Shown here: in pieces, positions 27,521-35,579 of the stretch
Layout: each line of letters starts with the position of its first letter
How positions within the stretch are numbered: the stretch's first letter is position 1
Assembly (NCBI GenBank): GCA_963839535.1
Contig: CAWIVF010000010.1
Location: forward strand, 1-64,000
Origin: RHKX01 sp963839535
Lineage (GTDB): Bacteria > Actinomycetota > Thermoleophilia > Solirubrobacterales > 70-9
Reading direction: 5' to 3'
DNA: 64,000 bases
Notes under the pieces: generated by a model
Told to the model about the DNA's origin: nothing
Seen by the model: only the letters and a program-made list of their open reading frames with translations
Databases searched by the model: none
Program-made: the position numbers and the translations under genes

Positions 27521-28613
27521 GTGCGCCTCGTTCACGCCGCTTCGACCGACGACTCCGCCGGCCCGGACGAGCTGCTGGGCGCGCCGTGGAATCGGCCCCT
27601 CGCCGGTGCCCTCGACCGCCTGGTCGTCGAATCGGACCTTCTGGCCGGCAACCCCCTCGGCGATCCCGTGCGCCGGCCGCTCTACGTGCTGCGGCCGCCC
27701 GGCGTCGAGCTGGACCATCCCCGGCCGCTGCCGGTGATCTACGTGATCCAGGGGTTCACCGGCCAGCTCGACATGTGGGCGAATCGCAAGTTCATGGAGC
27801 CGAACTTCATCGAGCGGGCGGACGCGATGCTCGCCTCAGCGGAGTGCCCCGACGCGATCGTCGTGATGGTCGACTGCTGGACCTCCTACGGCGGCTCCCA
27901 GTTCCTCGACTCGACCGGCACGGGCCGCTACCAGTCCTACCTCTGCGACGAGGTGGTGCCGTTCGTGGACGAGCGCTACCCCACCGCCCCCGATCGGGAC
28001 CATCGCGGGATCACCGGCCACTCATCGGGTGGCTACGGCGCGATGGTCGTGCCGATGATGCGCCCGGACGTCTTCTCCGCGCTCGCCTCCCACGCCGGCG
28101 ACGCCCTCTTCGAGATCTCGATGATCCCCGGCATCGCCGGCGCCGCCCGCAGCCTGCGGGACAACTTCGAGGGCTCCTGGGACGTCTTCTTCGAGCGGAT
28201 CGGCCAGATCGACCCCTTCGATTTCGACCGCTACGCCGGGCCGCTCGAGATGTATGCCTACGCCGCCGCCTACTCCCCCGACCCGGAGCGGCCCGGCAAG
28301 GCGCTGGTCCCCTTCGAGGTCGAGGACGGCCGCCTCATCCCCGAGATCTGGCAGCAGTGGCTCGACCACGACCCGGTCCGGATGGCCGCCGGCCACGCCG
28401 ACGCCCTGCGCTCGATGCGGCGGATCTACCTCGATGCGGGCAGCGAGCGACGAGTACCACCTCGACCTCGGCGCTCAGGCCTTCTCACGCGAGCTCGGGA
28501 AGCTGGGCGTCGACCACACCCTCGAGCTCTTCGACGGCAAACACGGCGGGGTCACGTACCGCTACCCGGGTGCGATCCGCGAGTTGATCGTGGCGCTATC
28601 GCCACCTCGCTGA
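27521..28613 (+). CDS. Alpha/beta-hydrolase esterase (esterase D/antigen 85-like)
   Basis: This serine esterase begins at GTG 27521, close to the divergent GGDEF gene. It has PLPVIYVIQGFTGQLDMWAN, the oxyanion region, VVMVDCWTSYGGSQFLDSTG, and the nucleophile elbow ITGHSSGGYGAMVVPMM. The C terminus after a frame change near 28,440 reads DEYHLDLGAQAFSRELGKLG and LFDGKHGGVTYRYPGAIREL, with a candidate catalytic His in KHGG. It is about 363 residues. No signal peptide, so it is probably cytoplasmic. The stop lies inside the start region of the dedA gene. The substrate cannot be told; S-formylglutathione hydrolase-like and mycolyltransferase-like enzymes share this fold. Confidence 0.85.
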
Positions 28614-29233
28614 TCGTCGCCGGCCTGTCCGGCTGGATCCAGGACGCGCCCGAGACCCTCGGCGACTGGACGTACGCGTTCGGAGCTCTGATGGCTTTTC
28701 TCGAGTTCAGCTCGCTGGCGGGACTGCCGCTGCCCTTCGAGGTCGGAGTGGTGCTTTCAGGTGCGGTGGCCGGAGAGGGAGAGATCGCCCTCGCGCCTCT
28801 GATCCTGTTCGTGTGGCTTGCAGCGGCGGCCGGCGAAAGCGTGAACTTTGCAACCGGGGACCGTTTCGGGAGGCCGTTCCTGGAGCGCCGGGGATCCCGA
28901 TTTCGTGTCACCCCGGCGAGGCTGAGGTGGATCGACGAGCGGTTCGAGCGCCGCGGTGGCCTGTTCGTACTGGTCGGGCGCTTCATTCCATTCGTGCGCT
29001 CGTGCATGCCATTCGTCGCGGGCGCGTCGCAGATGACCTACCGCTCGTTCCTGCCGTGGAGCATCGGCGGCAACCTCCTCTTTGCGGCAGCGTTCTGCGG
29101 CCTCGGCTACGGGTTCTATGAATCCGCCGACGAGGTGGCCGAGGTGGTCCAGCGTGCAGGTGTGCTGGTGTTCCTGGGGCTCTTGGCTGTCGCGGCAATC
29201 TCCGAGTGTCTACGTCGGCGGCGGCGCACTTAA
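28601..29233 (+). CDS. DedA-family membrane protein
   Basis: This SNARE-associated/DedA (VTT) integral membrane protein is of the class linked to undecaprenyl-phosphate or phospholipid flipping. Visible are AFGALMAFLEFSSLAGLPLP with the polar re-entrant loop, FVWLAAAAGESVNFATGDRF, the hallmark VGRFIPFVRSCMPFVAGASQ MTYRSFL, and two C-terminal helices (LFAAAFCGLGYGFYE, VLVFLGLLAVAAI). No standard start codon occurs in frame before ATG 28690, which would cut off the first helix; the real start probably lies near 28,600, hidden by an indel or using CTG 28610, overlapping the esterase stop. It is about 205 residues. Confidence 0.85.
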   Translation, partial: ATSLIVAGLSGWIQDAPETLGDWTYAFGALMAFLEFSSLAGLPLPFEVGVVLSGAVAGEGEIALAPLILFVWLAAAAGESVNFATGDRFGRPFLERRGSRFRVTPARLRWIDERFERRGGLFVLVGRFIPFVRSCMPFVAGASQMTYRSFLPWSIGGNLLFAAAFCGLGYGFYESADEVAEVVQRAGVLVFLGLLAVAAISECLRRRRRT

Positions 29234-29323
29234 CCGCTCCCCCGCGTGATCGCCGACTGTCGGACCTTGGACTGAGCAGCGGCTGTCATCGCCTGCACCG
29301 CAAGAGATTTGTACGCTCACCCG

Positions 29324-29632
29324 GTGTACGTATCGATGTCTCGCCTTCGGGTCGAGCCGGAGAGTTCAGATCGCTTGATCGAGGCCTTCCAGAACAGGCT
29401 GGGCGCAGTAGATGCGCACGAGGGCTTCATCGACCTCGAGGTCTGGCGCTCCGACCGCGACATCTCCGAGGTTCTGATGATCAGCCGGTGGCGTGATCAA
29501 TCTTGCTTCAAGGCCTACATGAAGAGCGCCGACCATCGACGCTCTCATGACCGAATCCCACCGGCGGTCGCTGAGGCAATCCACCTGGAGCGCTTAGAAC
29601 ACCTCCACACCTACGAGGTCGTCAGTTCCTGA
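29324..29632 (+). CDS. Antibiotic biosynthesis monooxygenase (ABM) domain protein
   Basis: This is a small ferredoxin-like-fold protein of about 102 residues from GTG 29324 (MSRLRVEPESSDRLIEAF near the start, then HEGFIDLEVWRSDRDISEVL MISRWRDQSCFKAYMKS). The pattern V/ISRW followed by FxxYxxS is that of the ABM family, which includes heme-degrading HmoA/IsdG proteins. A late His pair (HLERLEHLHTYEV) is present, but which ligands bind heme, if any, is not clear. Codon use and GC look lower here than in the neighbours, suggesting accessory DNA between dedA and ftsZ. Confidence 0.75.
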   Translation: MYVSMSRLRVEPESSDRLIEAFQNRLGAVDAHEGFIDLEVWRSDRDISEVLMISRWRDQSCFKAYMKSADHRRSHDRIPPAVAEAIHLERLEHLHTYEVVSS

Positions 29633-29687
29633 GCCGACCAAACGCGTAGCGCCCCCGAGCGGGCACCCCCCTCCCGTCACGCAAACG

Positions 29688-30044
29688 TTGGGGGACGGGA
29701 CCGAACTCGACCTCCGGGCTCTCGCTGATGAGATATGTCGTCGCTACCGAAAGGAGTTCCCCGACGAGGAGGGTCGGTATGGCTCTGCGGGTATGGCTTG
29801 GTGCCGCCACGACAATCAGCACATCCTCAATTGGGCAGCTCTTGCGGTACGCGGGTCGGTTGACCTCGATAAGCAGCTGAGCTGGCTCGCCCGGGTACTG
29901 AAGGCTCGTGACTTCCCGTTGGAGCGGCTGGCGAGGGACCTGGAGATCGCCAGTGAGGTCGTCAGCGAGAGGGTTGAGCCCGAAGCCGGGTTGAACCTCG
30001 CAACCACGCTCCTTCACGGGGCGGCGCTAGTTCAGCCGTCGTAG
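29688..30044 (+). CDS. Hypothetical protein
   Basis: An open frame of 118 codons from TTG 29688, with no family that I recognise. The sequence is amphipathic and mainly helical by eye (ALADEICRRYRKEF, LNWAALAVRGSVDLDKQLSW, PLERLARDLEIASEVVSERV), with one Cys-His-His cluster (AWCRHDNQHIL). No signal or membrane segment. GC content is lower than the flanking genes, as for the ABM gene just upstream. It is convergent with ftsZ, with 103 bases between. It could be a real accessory gene; codon third positions favour G/C, which supports coding. Confidence 0.55.
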   Translation: MGDGTELDLRALADEICRRYRKEFPDEEGRYGSAGMAWCRHDNQHILNWAALAVRGSVDLDKQLSWLARVLKARDFPLERLARDLEIASEVVSERVEPEAGLNLATTLLHGAALVQPS

Positions 30045-30147
30045 CCGACGCCCACTCGGCAGCTTCGTCTCGAATCACTGGTCCCTGAGACCACCAATCC
30101 CCGTCGAAGCTCCTTTGCTGGAGCGTGTCGTCGGGAAGCGAGTGGCG

Positions 30148-31230
30148 CTAGTCCCGCAGGAAGGGCGGGATGTCGATGTCGTCGTCGCTGACCTCGAGCG
30201 AGCGGATCTCGCGATCCGACGGCGGACGGACGCCGCGGCGGCGGCTGCGGCGGCGAACCTCCGCGGGCCGGCGGGCGAGCATCTCGAAGCCCTCGAAGCC
30301 GGTGGCGATGACGGTCACCCGGAGGGCGTCGCCCATCGTGTTGTCGACGACGGCGCCGAAGATGATGTTCGCGCCCTTGTCGGCGGTGCTGCTGACGACC
30401 TCGGCCGCCTCGTTCACCTCGAAGAGGCCCATGTCCTCGCCACCCGTGATGTTGAGGAGCATGCCCGTGGCGCCGTCGATGGCGGACTCGAGCAGCGGCG
30501 AGGAGATCGCCTCCTTGGCTGCCTCGCCCGCGCGGCTCTCGCCGGCGGAGGTGCCGACGCCCATCAGCGCCGATCCGGCGTCGGACATGATCGCCCGCAC
30601 GTCGGCGAAGTCGAGGTTGATCAGGCCGGGAACGGTGATCAGGTCGGTGATCCCCTGGACGCCCTGACGCAGGATGTCGTCGGCCTTGCGGAAGGCCTCG
30701 CTGATCGGCTCGCGCCGCTCGACGATGTTGAGCAGCTTCTCGTTCGGAACGATGATCAGCGTGTCGACCTCGTTGCGGAGCTTCTCGATGCCGTCGAGGG
30801 CCTGCTGCATGCGGCGGCTGCCCTCGAACTCGAAGGGCTTGGTGACGACGCCGACGGTCAGCGCGCCGATCTCCTGCTTGGCGATCTCGGCGATCACGGG
30901 GGCCGCACCGGTGCCGGTGCCGCCGCCCTCGCCGGCGGTGACGAAGACCATGTCGGCGCCCTTCAGCGCCTCCTTGATGTCATCGCGGCTCTCGGCCGCG
31001 GCTCCCGCGCCGACCTCGGGCTGCCCGCCGGCGCCGAGGCCGCGGGTCAGGTCCTGCCCGATCGCGAGCTTCACATCGGCCTCGGAGGCGCGGAGCGCCT
31101 GCGCGTCGGTGTTGACGGCCAGGAACTCGACCCCCTTGAGGCCTGCGTCGACCATCCGCGAAACCGCGTTGGTGCCGCCGCCTCCCGCGCCGACAACCTT
31201 GATCACCGCCAGGTAACTGGAAGCCTCCAT
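30148..31230 (-). CDS. ftsZ: Cell division protein FtsZ
   Basis: This tubulin-like GTPase forms the Z ring. It starts at ATG 31230 (MEASSYLAVIKVVGAGGGGT), with the tubulin signature VTAGEGGGTGTGAAPVIAEI, the T7 loop NLDFADVRAIMSDAG, and the C-terminal partner-binding peptide DDDIDIPPFLRD. It is 360 residues and intact. The C-terminal linker is short and strongly basic (RRPAEVRRRSRRRGVRPP). It is the last gene of the dcw cluster, separated from ftsQ by about 200 bases that contain its own promoter. No ftsA or sepF lies next to it in this window. Confidence 0.98.
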   Translation of the reverse strand: MEASSYLAVIKVVGAGGGGTNAVSRMVDAGLKGVEFLAVNTDAQALRASEADVKLAIGQDLTRGLGAGGQPEVGAGAAAESRDDIKEALKGADMVFVTAGEGGGTGTGAAPVIAEIAKQEIGALTVGVVTKPFEFEGSRRMQQALDGIEKLRNEVDTLIIVPNEKLLNIVERREPISEAFRKADDILRQGVQGITDLITVPGLINLDFADVRAIMSDAGSALMGVGTSAGESRAGEAAKEAISSPLLESAIDGATGMLLNITGGEDMGLFEVNEAAEVVSSTADKGANIIFGAVVDNTMGDALRVTVIATGFEGFEMLARRPAEVRRRSRRRGVRPPSDREIRSLEVSDDDIDIPPFLRD

Positions 31231-31316
31231 CAGAGGTTCACTCGCCTTTCCTGTTTTCCGTCCGTCGCTAAAGCCATGCTTGAGTGTTGCTCCCGTCCTG
31301 GGCCGCAACTGCAGGC

Positions 31317-31345
31317 AAAGTATGGGACACGGGGGGTGGTGTCAA
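31317..31345 (-). promoter_or_regulatory. ftsZ: Promoter upstream of ftsZ
   Basis: Read on the minus strand: a perfect TTGACA (-35, 31340-31345), a spacer of exactly 17 bases, and TACTTT (-10, 31317-31322). It sits about 87 bases before the ftsZ ATG, between ftsQ and ftsZ. This would allow ftsZ to be transcribed separately from the upstream dcw genes, as is common. An inverted repeat lies just upstream at 31375-31395. Confidence 0.75.
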
Positions 31346-31374
31346 TGGCTCGTTGCGCGGCTTGCAAGATCGCT

Positions 31375-31395
31375 GTCTCAAGCAGGAGTTGAGAC
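31375..31395. repeat. Inverted repeat between ftsQ and the ftsZ promoter
   Basis: GTCTCAA, a 7-base loop, TTGAGAC: a perfect 7-base inverted repeat, 30 bases upstream of the ftsZ -35 box. No T run follows on either strand, so it is not a standard terminator. It could be an operator for a regulator of ftsZ or a partial stop for readthrough from ftsQ. Confidence 0.45.
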
Positions 31396-31433
31396 TTTGC
31401 CAACTCTCAGGCATGACTTGAGGGTTCGTCGGG

Positions 31434-32198
31434 TCACCCCAGAACGGGCCGATCCGGCACCGAGAGGTCGATGTAGGAGGCCACGTCGACCTGGGAGTCG
31501 GCGAGCACCGTCGCCGCCGCCCGCCACTTGAGATCGGCCTGCGCCGGCGTCCCGAAACGGAGCTCGATTCCGCCGTCGAGCGTCACGATCGGCCCGCCGT
31601 CGCCGTCGATCGCGGCGCTCTCCACGAGAGGGAGCAGCGGCTCGGGGGCCTCGCCGAGGACCCGGGCGGAGGTGAGCGCGGCGCCCTCGGCGCGACCGCC
31701 GGAGACCACGGAGCCGTCGGCCTCGATCACGGGCAGTTCCTCCGGCGGCTCCACGCCGGTGGCGAGCACCACCCCGTCGGCGGCGACCACGGTGCCCCCG
31801 TCGGCCTCGAGATAACCGGCGGGCTCACGCAGGTCGACCTCGATCGTCAGGCCGTTGGGAAAATCCGTGTCGGTGCTGATGGCGAGGACCGCGGGCTCGT
31901 CGGCGACGACCTGCCGGAGAGCGGTCGAGTCGACGTGGAGCGTCGTCATCTCCCCGGCCGCCTCCGTCAGCTCGGCTGCGATCGCGGGGGAGTCCTCCGC
32001 CCCGACGACCTCGACCCGCTCGACCGCGACGAAGGAGGAGTCACGGAACCAGAGCATGTAGGCGGTGCCGAGGACCAGCAGGGCCACGAGGGCGATGGTG
32101 AGGTAGCGGCGGGCGACCTCCCAGCGGGGCATCGCAGGAAGGCGCACGCCTCGCAAAGAGCGGGCGCCGCTCAACCCAGCTCCCAGTCTTCGGGCCAT
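31434..32198 (-). CDS. ftsQ: Cell division protein FtsQ (POTRA domain)
   Basis: This bitopic divisome protein is about 254 residues. It has a short basic cytoplasmic part, one membrane helix (YLTIALVALLVLGTAYMLWF), a POTRA domain (SFVAVERVEVVGAEDSPAIA, TLHVDSTALRQVVADEPAVL, NGLTIEVDLREPAGYLEADG) and the FtsQ/DivIB beta domain (GGIELRFGTPAQADLKWRAA, VASYIDLSVPDRPVLG). The start overlaps the end of murB. Identity follows from the domain order and the position between murB and ftsZ; sequence conservation is low, as usual for FtsQ. Confidence 0.9.
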   Translation of the reverse strand: MARRLGAGLSGARSLRGVRLPAMPRWEVARRYLTIALVALLVLGTAYMLWFRDSSFVAVERVEVVGAEDSPAIAAELTEAAGEMTTLHVDSTALRQVVADEPAVLAISTDTDFPNGLTIEVDLREPAGYLEADGGTVVAADGVVLATGVEPPEELPVIEADGSVVSGGRAEGAALTSARVLGEAPEPLLPLVESAAIDGDGGPIVTLDGGIELRFGTPAQADLKWRAAATVLADSQVDVASYIDLSVPDRPVLG

Positions 32199-33082
32199 TC
32201 GACCTCGCCGAGCACCTGTACCTCGGGCTCGAGGACAACGCCGAACCGGTCGTGAACCCGCCGCCTGCCGGCCGCCATCAGGGCGATGATGTCCGCCGTG
32301 GTGGCCTCGCCGCCGTTCTCGACGAAGTTCGCGTGCTTCTCGGAGAACATCGCCCCGCCCACGCGGAGCCCGCGGCAGCCGGCCGCCTCGAGCAGCTGCC
32401 CGGCCGAACGTCCCTCCGCTCGGGGGTCCTCGGGGTTCTTGAAGGTGGAGCCGAAGGTCTTGATCCCGGAGGGCTGCGCCTCACGGCGCTTGTCGCGCAT
32501 CTCCGCCAGCGTCGCCTTGACCGTCTCGGGGTCGGAGGGCTCGAGCTCGAAGCAGGCGCGGGCGACCACCTCGCCGTCGGCGATGCTCGAGCGGCGATAG
32601 GAGAAGCCGAGCTCCTCGGGCGTGCGGCGATCGACCCCGGCGTCGCTGCAGACGTCGACCCATTCGAGCGTTCGCGCCAGCTCGCCGCCGTAGGCATTGG
32701 CGTTCATCCGCACGGCTCCGCCGACGGTGCCGGGGATGTTGACGCCGAACTCCAGCCCCGAGAGGCCCCAGCGCGCAGCGCTGGCCGCCGCCGAGGGCAG
32801 GCGCATGCCGCCCCCGCAGAGGACGCGATCACCCTCGCGTTCGATCTTCGCCAGCGCTCCATCGAGCTTCAGAACCAGTCCTCGGTAGCCATCATCGGAC
32901 ACGAGGAGGTTCGATCCCGAGCCCACCACTCCTACCCGCAGGCCCGTCTCGCGCGCGTATCCGAGCAGCTCGACCAGCCGCTCGACGCTGTCGGCCCGGG
33001 CGAAGATGTCGGCGGGACCACCGGTGCGCACGGTGGTCAGGCGGGCCAGGGGGAAGTCCTGCTGCATCTGCGGCGCGCTCAT
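32171..33082 (-). CDS. murB: UDP-N-acetylenolpyruvoylglucosamine reductase
   Basis: This FAD/NADPH enzyme makes UDP-MurNAc. It starts at ATG 33082 (MSAPQMQQDFPLARLTTVRT GGPADIF). The FAD-binding part shows VGVVGSGSNLLVSDDGYRGL and EFGVNIPGTVGGAVRMNANA. Substrate and catalytic elements: SYRRSSI, the catalytic Ser in FGSTFKNPE, and the Glu in FVLEPEVQVLGE-like VVLEPEVQVLGE. It is about 303 residues and intact. It overlaps murC by four bases and ftsQ by 28. Placing murB after murC inside dcw is typical of Gram-positive lineages. Confidence 0.96.
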   Translation of the reverse strand: MSAPQMQQDFPLARLTTVRTGGPADIFARADSVERLVELLGYARETGLRVGVVGSGSNLLVSDDGYRGLVLKLDGALAKIEREGDRVLCGGGMRLPSAAASAARWGLSGLEFGVNIPGTVGGAVRMNANAYGGELARTLEWVDVCSDAGVDRRTPEELGFSYRRSSIADGEVVARACFELEPSDPETVKATLAEMRDKRREAQPSGIKTFGSTFKNPEDPRAEGRSAGQLLEAAGCRGLRVGGAMFSEKHANFVENGGEATTADIIALMAAGRRRVHDRFGVVLEPEVQVLGEVEWPEDWELG

Positions 33083-34494
33083 CCGTGGCCCCCAGGATTC
33101 CCGGTGAGCCGGTCGGCGAGGCGGAAGACGTCTCCCGCGCCGATCGTGACGAGCACGTCGCCGGGGCCGAGCGTCGCGCGCAGCTCGCTCTCGGCGCGGT
33201 CCAGGTCCCCCAGCCACATCACGCGCCTGCCCGGTGCGGCATCCGCCGTCGCCTCGGCGACCTGCAGGCCACTGACCCCGGCGAGCTCGCCCTCGGGCTT
33301 CTCGCGGGCGGAGTAGACGTCGACGACGCCGATCTCGTCGGCTCCGGCGAGGGCCCGGCCGAAGCGCGCGGCCAGCGCCTGCGTCCGCGAGTAGAGGTGC
33401 GGCTGGAAGACCGCGATCAGGCGGCGATGCGGCAGGCTCCGCAGCGCGGCGAGGGAGGCCGCGACCTCGGTCGGATGGTGGGCGTAGTCGTCGAAGACGA
33501 GCGCTCCGCCGACCTCGCCCTTGCGCTCCAGCCGGCGAGCCATCCCGGGAAGCCCGCGAGGCCCGCGATCAGGTCCTCGATCGGCGGCAGCGAAGGGTCG
33601 AGCTCCCTCGCCTGGAGCATCGCCCCGATCGCCGCGAGGGCGTTCTCGACGTTGTGGCGCCCGGGCACCGACAGCCGGACCCGCTGCTCGCCGAGCGCCT
33701 CCGAGGCGGCGACGAACTCGGTGCCGCCGCCCCTCACCTCGATGTCGGTCGCGATCAGGGCCGCGGCGGCAGCCGGCTCCCCCGCTCCCGTGACGGCGAA
33801 GCCGAGCACCGCCCCGGCTCCGTCGAGAACGCGCAGGCGCGCCTCGGCCGGCCGGACGACCGCCCGGGACCTGGCCGTGAAGGATGCGAACGCGTCGATC
33901 AGCTCCCGCTCCCCGCCCCAGTGGGAGTGGTGGTCGAGCTCGACGTTCGTCACGACCGAGACCTCCGGCTCGAGCCGCAGGAAGCTGCCGTCGCTCTCGT
34001 CGGCCTCGGCGACCACCCAGTCTCCCCCGCCCCAACCGGCGTTGGCGGGACCGCCGCCGGACGCCGACCCCGGCAGCTCGCCGCCGAGGAGGAACGCCGG
34101 GTCGGCCCCGGCGGCCCGCAGGGCGTGGGCGAGCATGCCGGAGGTGGTCGTCTTGCCGTGGGCGCCGGCCACCGCGATCAGGCGCTTGGCGCCGCAGAGC
34201 TCGGCGAGGAGCTCGCTGCGGTGGAGCACCCGCTGCCCGCGCTCCCGCGCGCGGACCAGCTCGACGTTGTCGTCGGGGATCGCGGTGGAGACGACGACCT
34301 CGGCGTCGGCGGGCACCGAATCCGCGTCGTGGCCGATCCGGGGCTCGATCCCGGCGTCGCGCAGACGATCCGTGTAGCCCGGACTCGGCGCGATCGCTGC
34401 CCGTCACCTCGGCTCCCCGCGCCCGGCAGACGAGGGCGAGCCCGCTCATGCCGGCGCCGCCGATCGCGATGAAGTGCAGCCGTCGGCCCTTCAT
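33079..34494 (-). CDS. murC: UDP-N-acetylmuramate-L-alanine ligase
   Basis: This ATP-dependent ligase adds L-Ala to UDP-MurNAc. It has LHFIAIGGAGMSGLALVCRA, the P loop AVAGAHGKTTTSGMLAHALR, VVAEADESDGSFLRLEPEVS, VTNVELDHHSHWGG, then LVFDDYAHHPTEVAASLAAL, FQPHLYSRTQALAARFG and DVYSAREKPEGELAGVSG. Two frame changes occur (near 34,350 and near 33,535); joined it is about 460 residues. It overlaps murB and murG by four bases each (ATGA). The breaks fall in conserved sequence of an essential gene and are best seen as sequence errors. Confidence 0.95.
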   Translation of the reverse strand: MKGRRLHFIAIGGAGMSGLALVCRARGAEVTGSDRAESGLHGSSARRRDRAPDRPRRGFGARRRRGRRLHRDPRRQRRAGPRAGARAAGAPPQRAPRRALRRQAPDRGGRRPRQDDHLRHARPRPAGRRGRPGVPPRRRAAGVGVRRRSRQRRLGRGRLGGRRGRRERRQLPAARAGGLGRDERRARPPLPLGRGAGADRRVRILHGQVPGGRPAGRGAPARSRRSRGGARLRRHGSGGAGCRRGPDRDRHRGEGRRHRVRRRLGGARRAAGPAVGARAPQRRERPRGDRGDAPGEGARPFAAADRGPDRGPRGLPGMARRLERKGEVGGALVFDDYAHHPTEVAASLAALRSLPHRRLIAVFQPHLYSRTQALAARFGRALAGADEIGVVDVYSAREKPEGELAGVSGLQVAEATADAAPGRRVMWLGDLDRAESELRATLGPGDVLVTIGAGDVFRLADRLTGNPGGHG

Positions 34495-35579
34495 CGGGCC
34501 TCCCCCGCGGCGCTGAGGACCTCGTCGGCGATCCGGCGGGCTGCGTCAGGCCGCGCGAGCGAGGCCGAGGCCGCGGCCATCGCCTCCAGCCGGCCCGGGT
34601 CGCCGATCAGCTCTCCGGCTGCCGCGGCGAGTCCAGCCGGGTCGAGATCGGCGTCCTCGATCACGATCGCGGCGCCCGCGCTCCGCATCCACTCGGCGTT
34701 GGTGTGCTGGTGGCGGGCGGTCGCGTGGGGATAGGGGACGAGGATCGCGGGCCGGCCCGCCGCCGTCAGCTCGAAGATCGACCCGCCGGAGCGGGCGAGC
34801 ACCAGATCCGCGGCGGCGAGCGCGTCGGCGAGGTCCGGCTCGTACTCGAGCAGCGTGTAGCGCTCCGCTCCCTCCAGCTCGCCGGAGAGCTCCGGGTAGT
34901 CGCGCGAGCCGGCGATGTGGAGGACGTGGAAGTCGCGGTGCTCGCCGACGCCCCCGGGCCCGAAGGCCGCAGCCGCCGCCCGGTTGATCGTGAGCGCGCC
35001 GAGGCTGCCCCCGAAGATCAGCAGGCACCGATCGGCGGGATCGATGCCGAAGCGCTCCCTCGCCCGGCCGCGATCGGCGTGGCCGATGGCGGCGGGGACC
35101 GGCCGGCCGGTGAGCAGGTATCGCGGCCCCTCCCGGCCTTCGATCGGGAAGCCCAGGCAGACCCGGCGCGCCCGCGGGGCGAGGAGCCGGTTGGCGAGGC
35201 CGAAGTGGCTGTCGGCCTCGGTGAGGACGATCGGGATCCTGCGGCTCAGCGCGGCGATTCCCGCCGGTGCGGCGACGTAGCCCCCGCCGCCCATGACGAC
35301 GTCGGCGCCCCGGTCGCGGAGCAGCCGGCGGGCCGTCCCGACCGCCGCGGCCGCCAGCCCCAGCGCGCCCGCGGCCCGGATCGGGTTGCGCCGGTCGACG
35401 CCGCGCACGTTGAGGAAGTCGATCTCGTATCCGGCGGCGGGCACGAGCGTGGCCTCCGCCCGCTCGCGGGTGCCGAGGAAGCTGACCTCCGCGCCGGACT
35501 CAGCGAGCGCGTCGGCGACTGCCAGCGCCGGAACCACGTGCCCGGCTGTCCCGCCGGCTGCGATCACCACTCGCGACAC
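34491..35579 (-). CDS. murG: UDP-GlcNAc:lipid I N-acetylglucosaminyltransferase
   Basis: This peripheral membrane GT28 enzyme makes lipid II. It starts at GTG 35579, chosen because GGAGG stands six bases upstream (VSRVVIAAGGTAGHVVPALA). Motifs: VVMGGGGYVAAPAGIAAL, TEADSHFGLANRLLAPRARR, IFGGSLGALTINRAAAAAF and LARSGGSIFELTAAGRPAIL VPYPHATARHQHTNA. It is about 362 residues and intact. It overlaps murC by four bases. The ftsW open frame runs about 80 bases past this start in another frame, which suggests an indel at the ftsW end. Confidence 0.96.
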   Translation of the reverse strand: MSRVVIAAGGTAGHVVPALAVADALAESGAEVSFLGTRERAEATLVPAAGYEIDFLNVRGVDRRNPIRAAGALGLAAAAVGTARRLLRDRGADVVMGGGGYVAAPAGIAALSRRIPIVLTEADSHFGLANRLLAPRARRVCLGFPIEGREGPRYLLTGRPVPAAIGHADRGRARERFGIDPADRCLLIFGGSLGALTINRAAAAAFGPGGVGEHRDFHVLHIAGSRDYPELSGELEGAERYTLLEYEPDLADALAAADLVLARSGGSIFELTAAGRPAILVPYPHATARHQHTNAEWMRSAGAAIVIEDADLDPAGLAAAAGELIGDPGRLEAMAAASASLARPDAARRIADEVLSAAGEAR

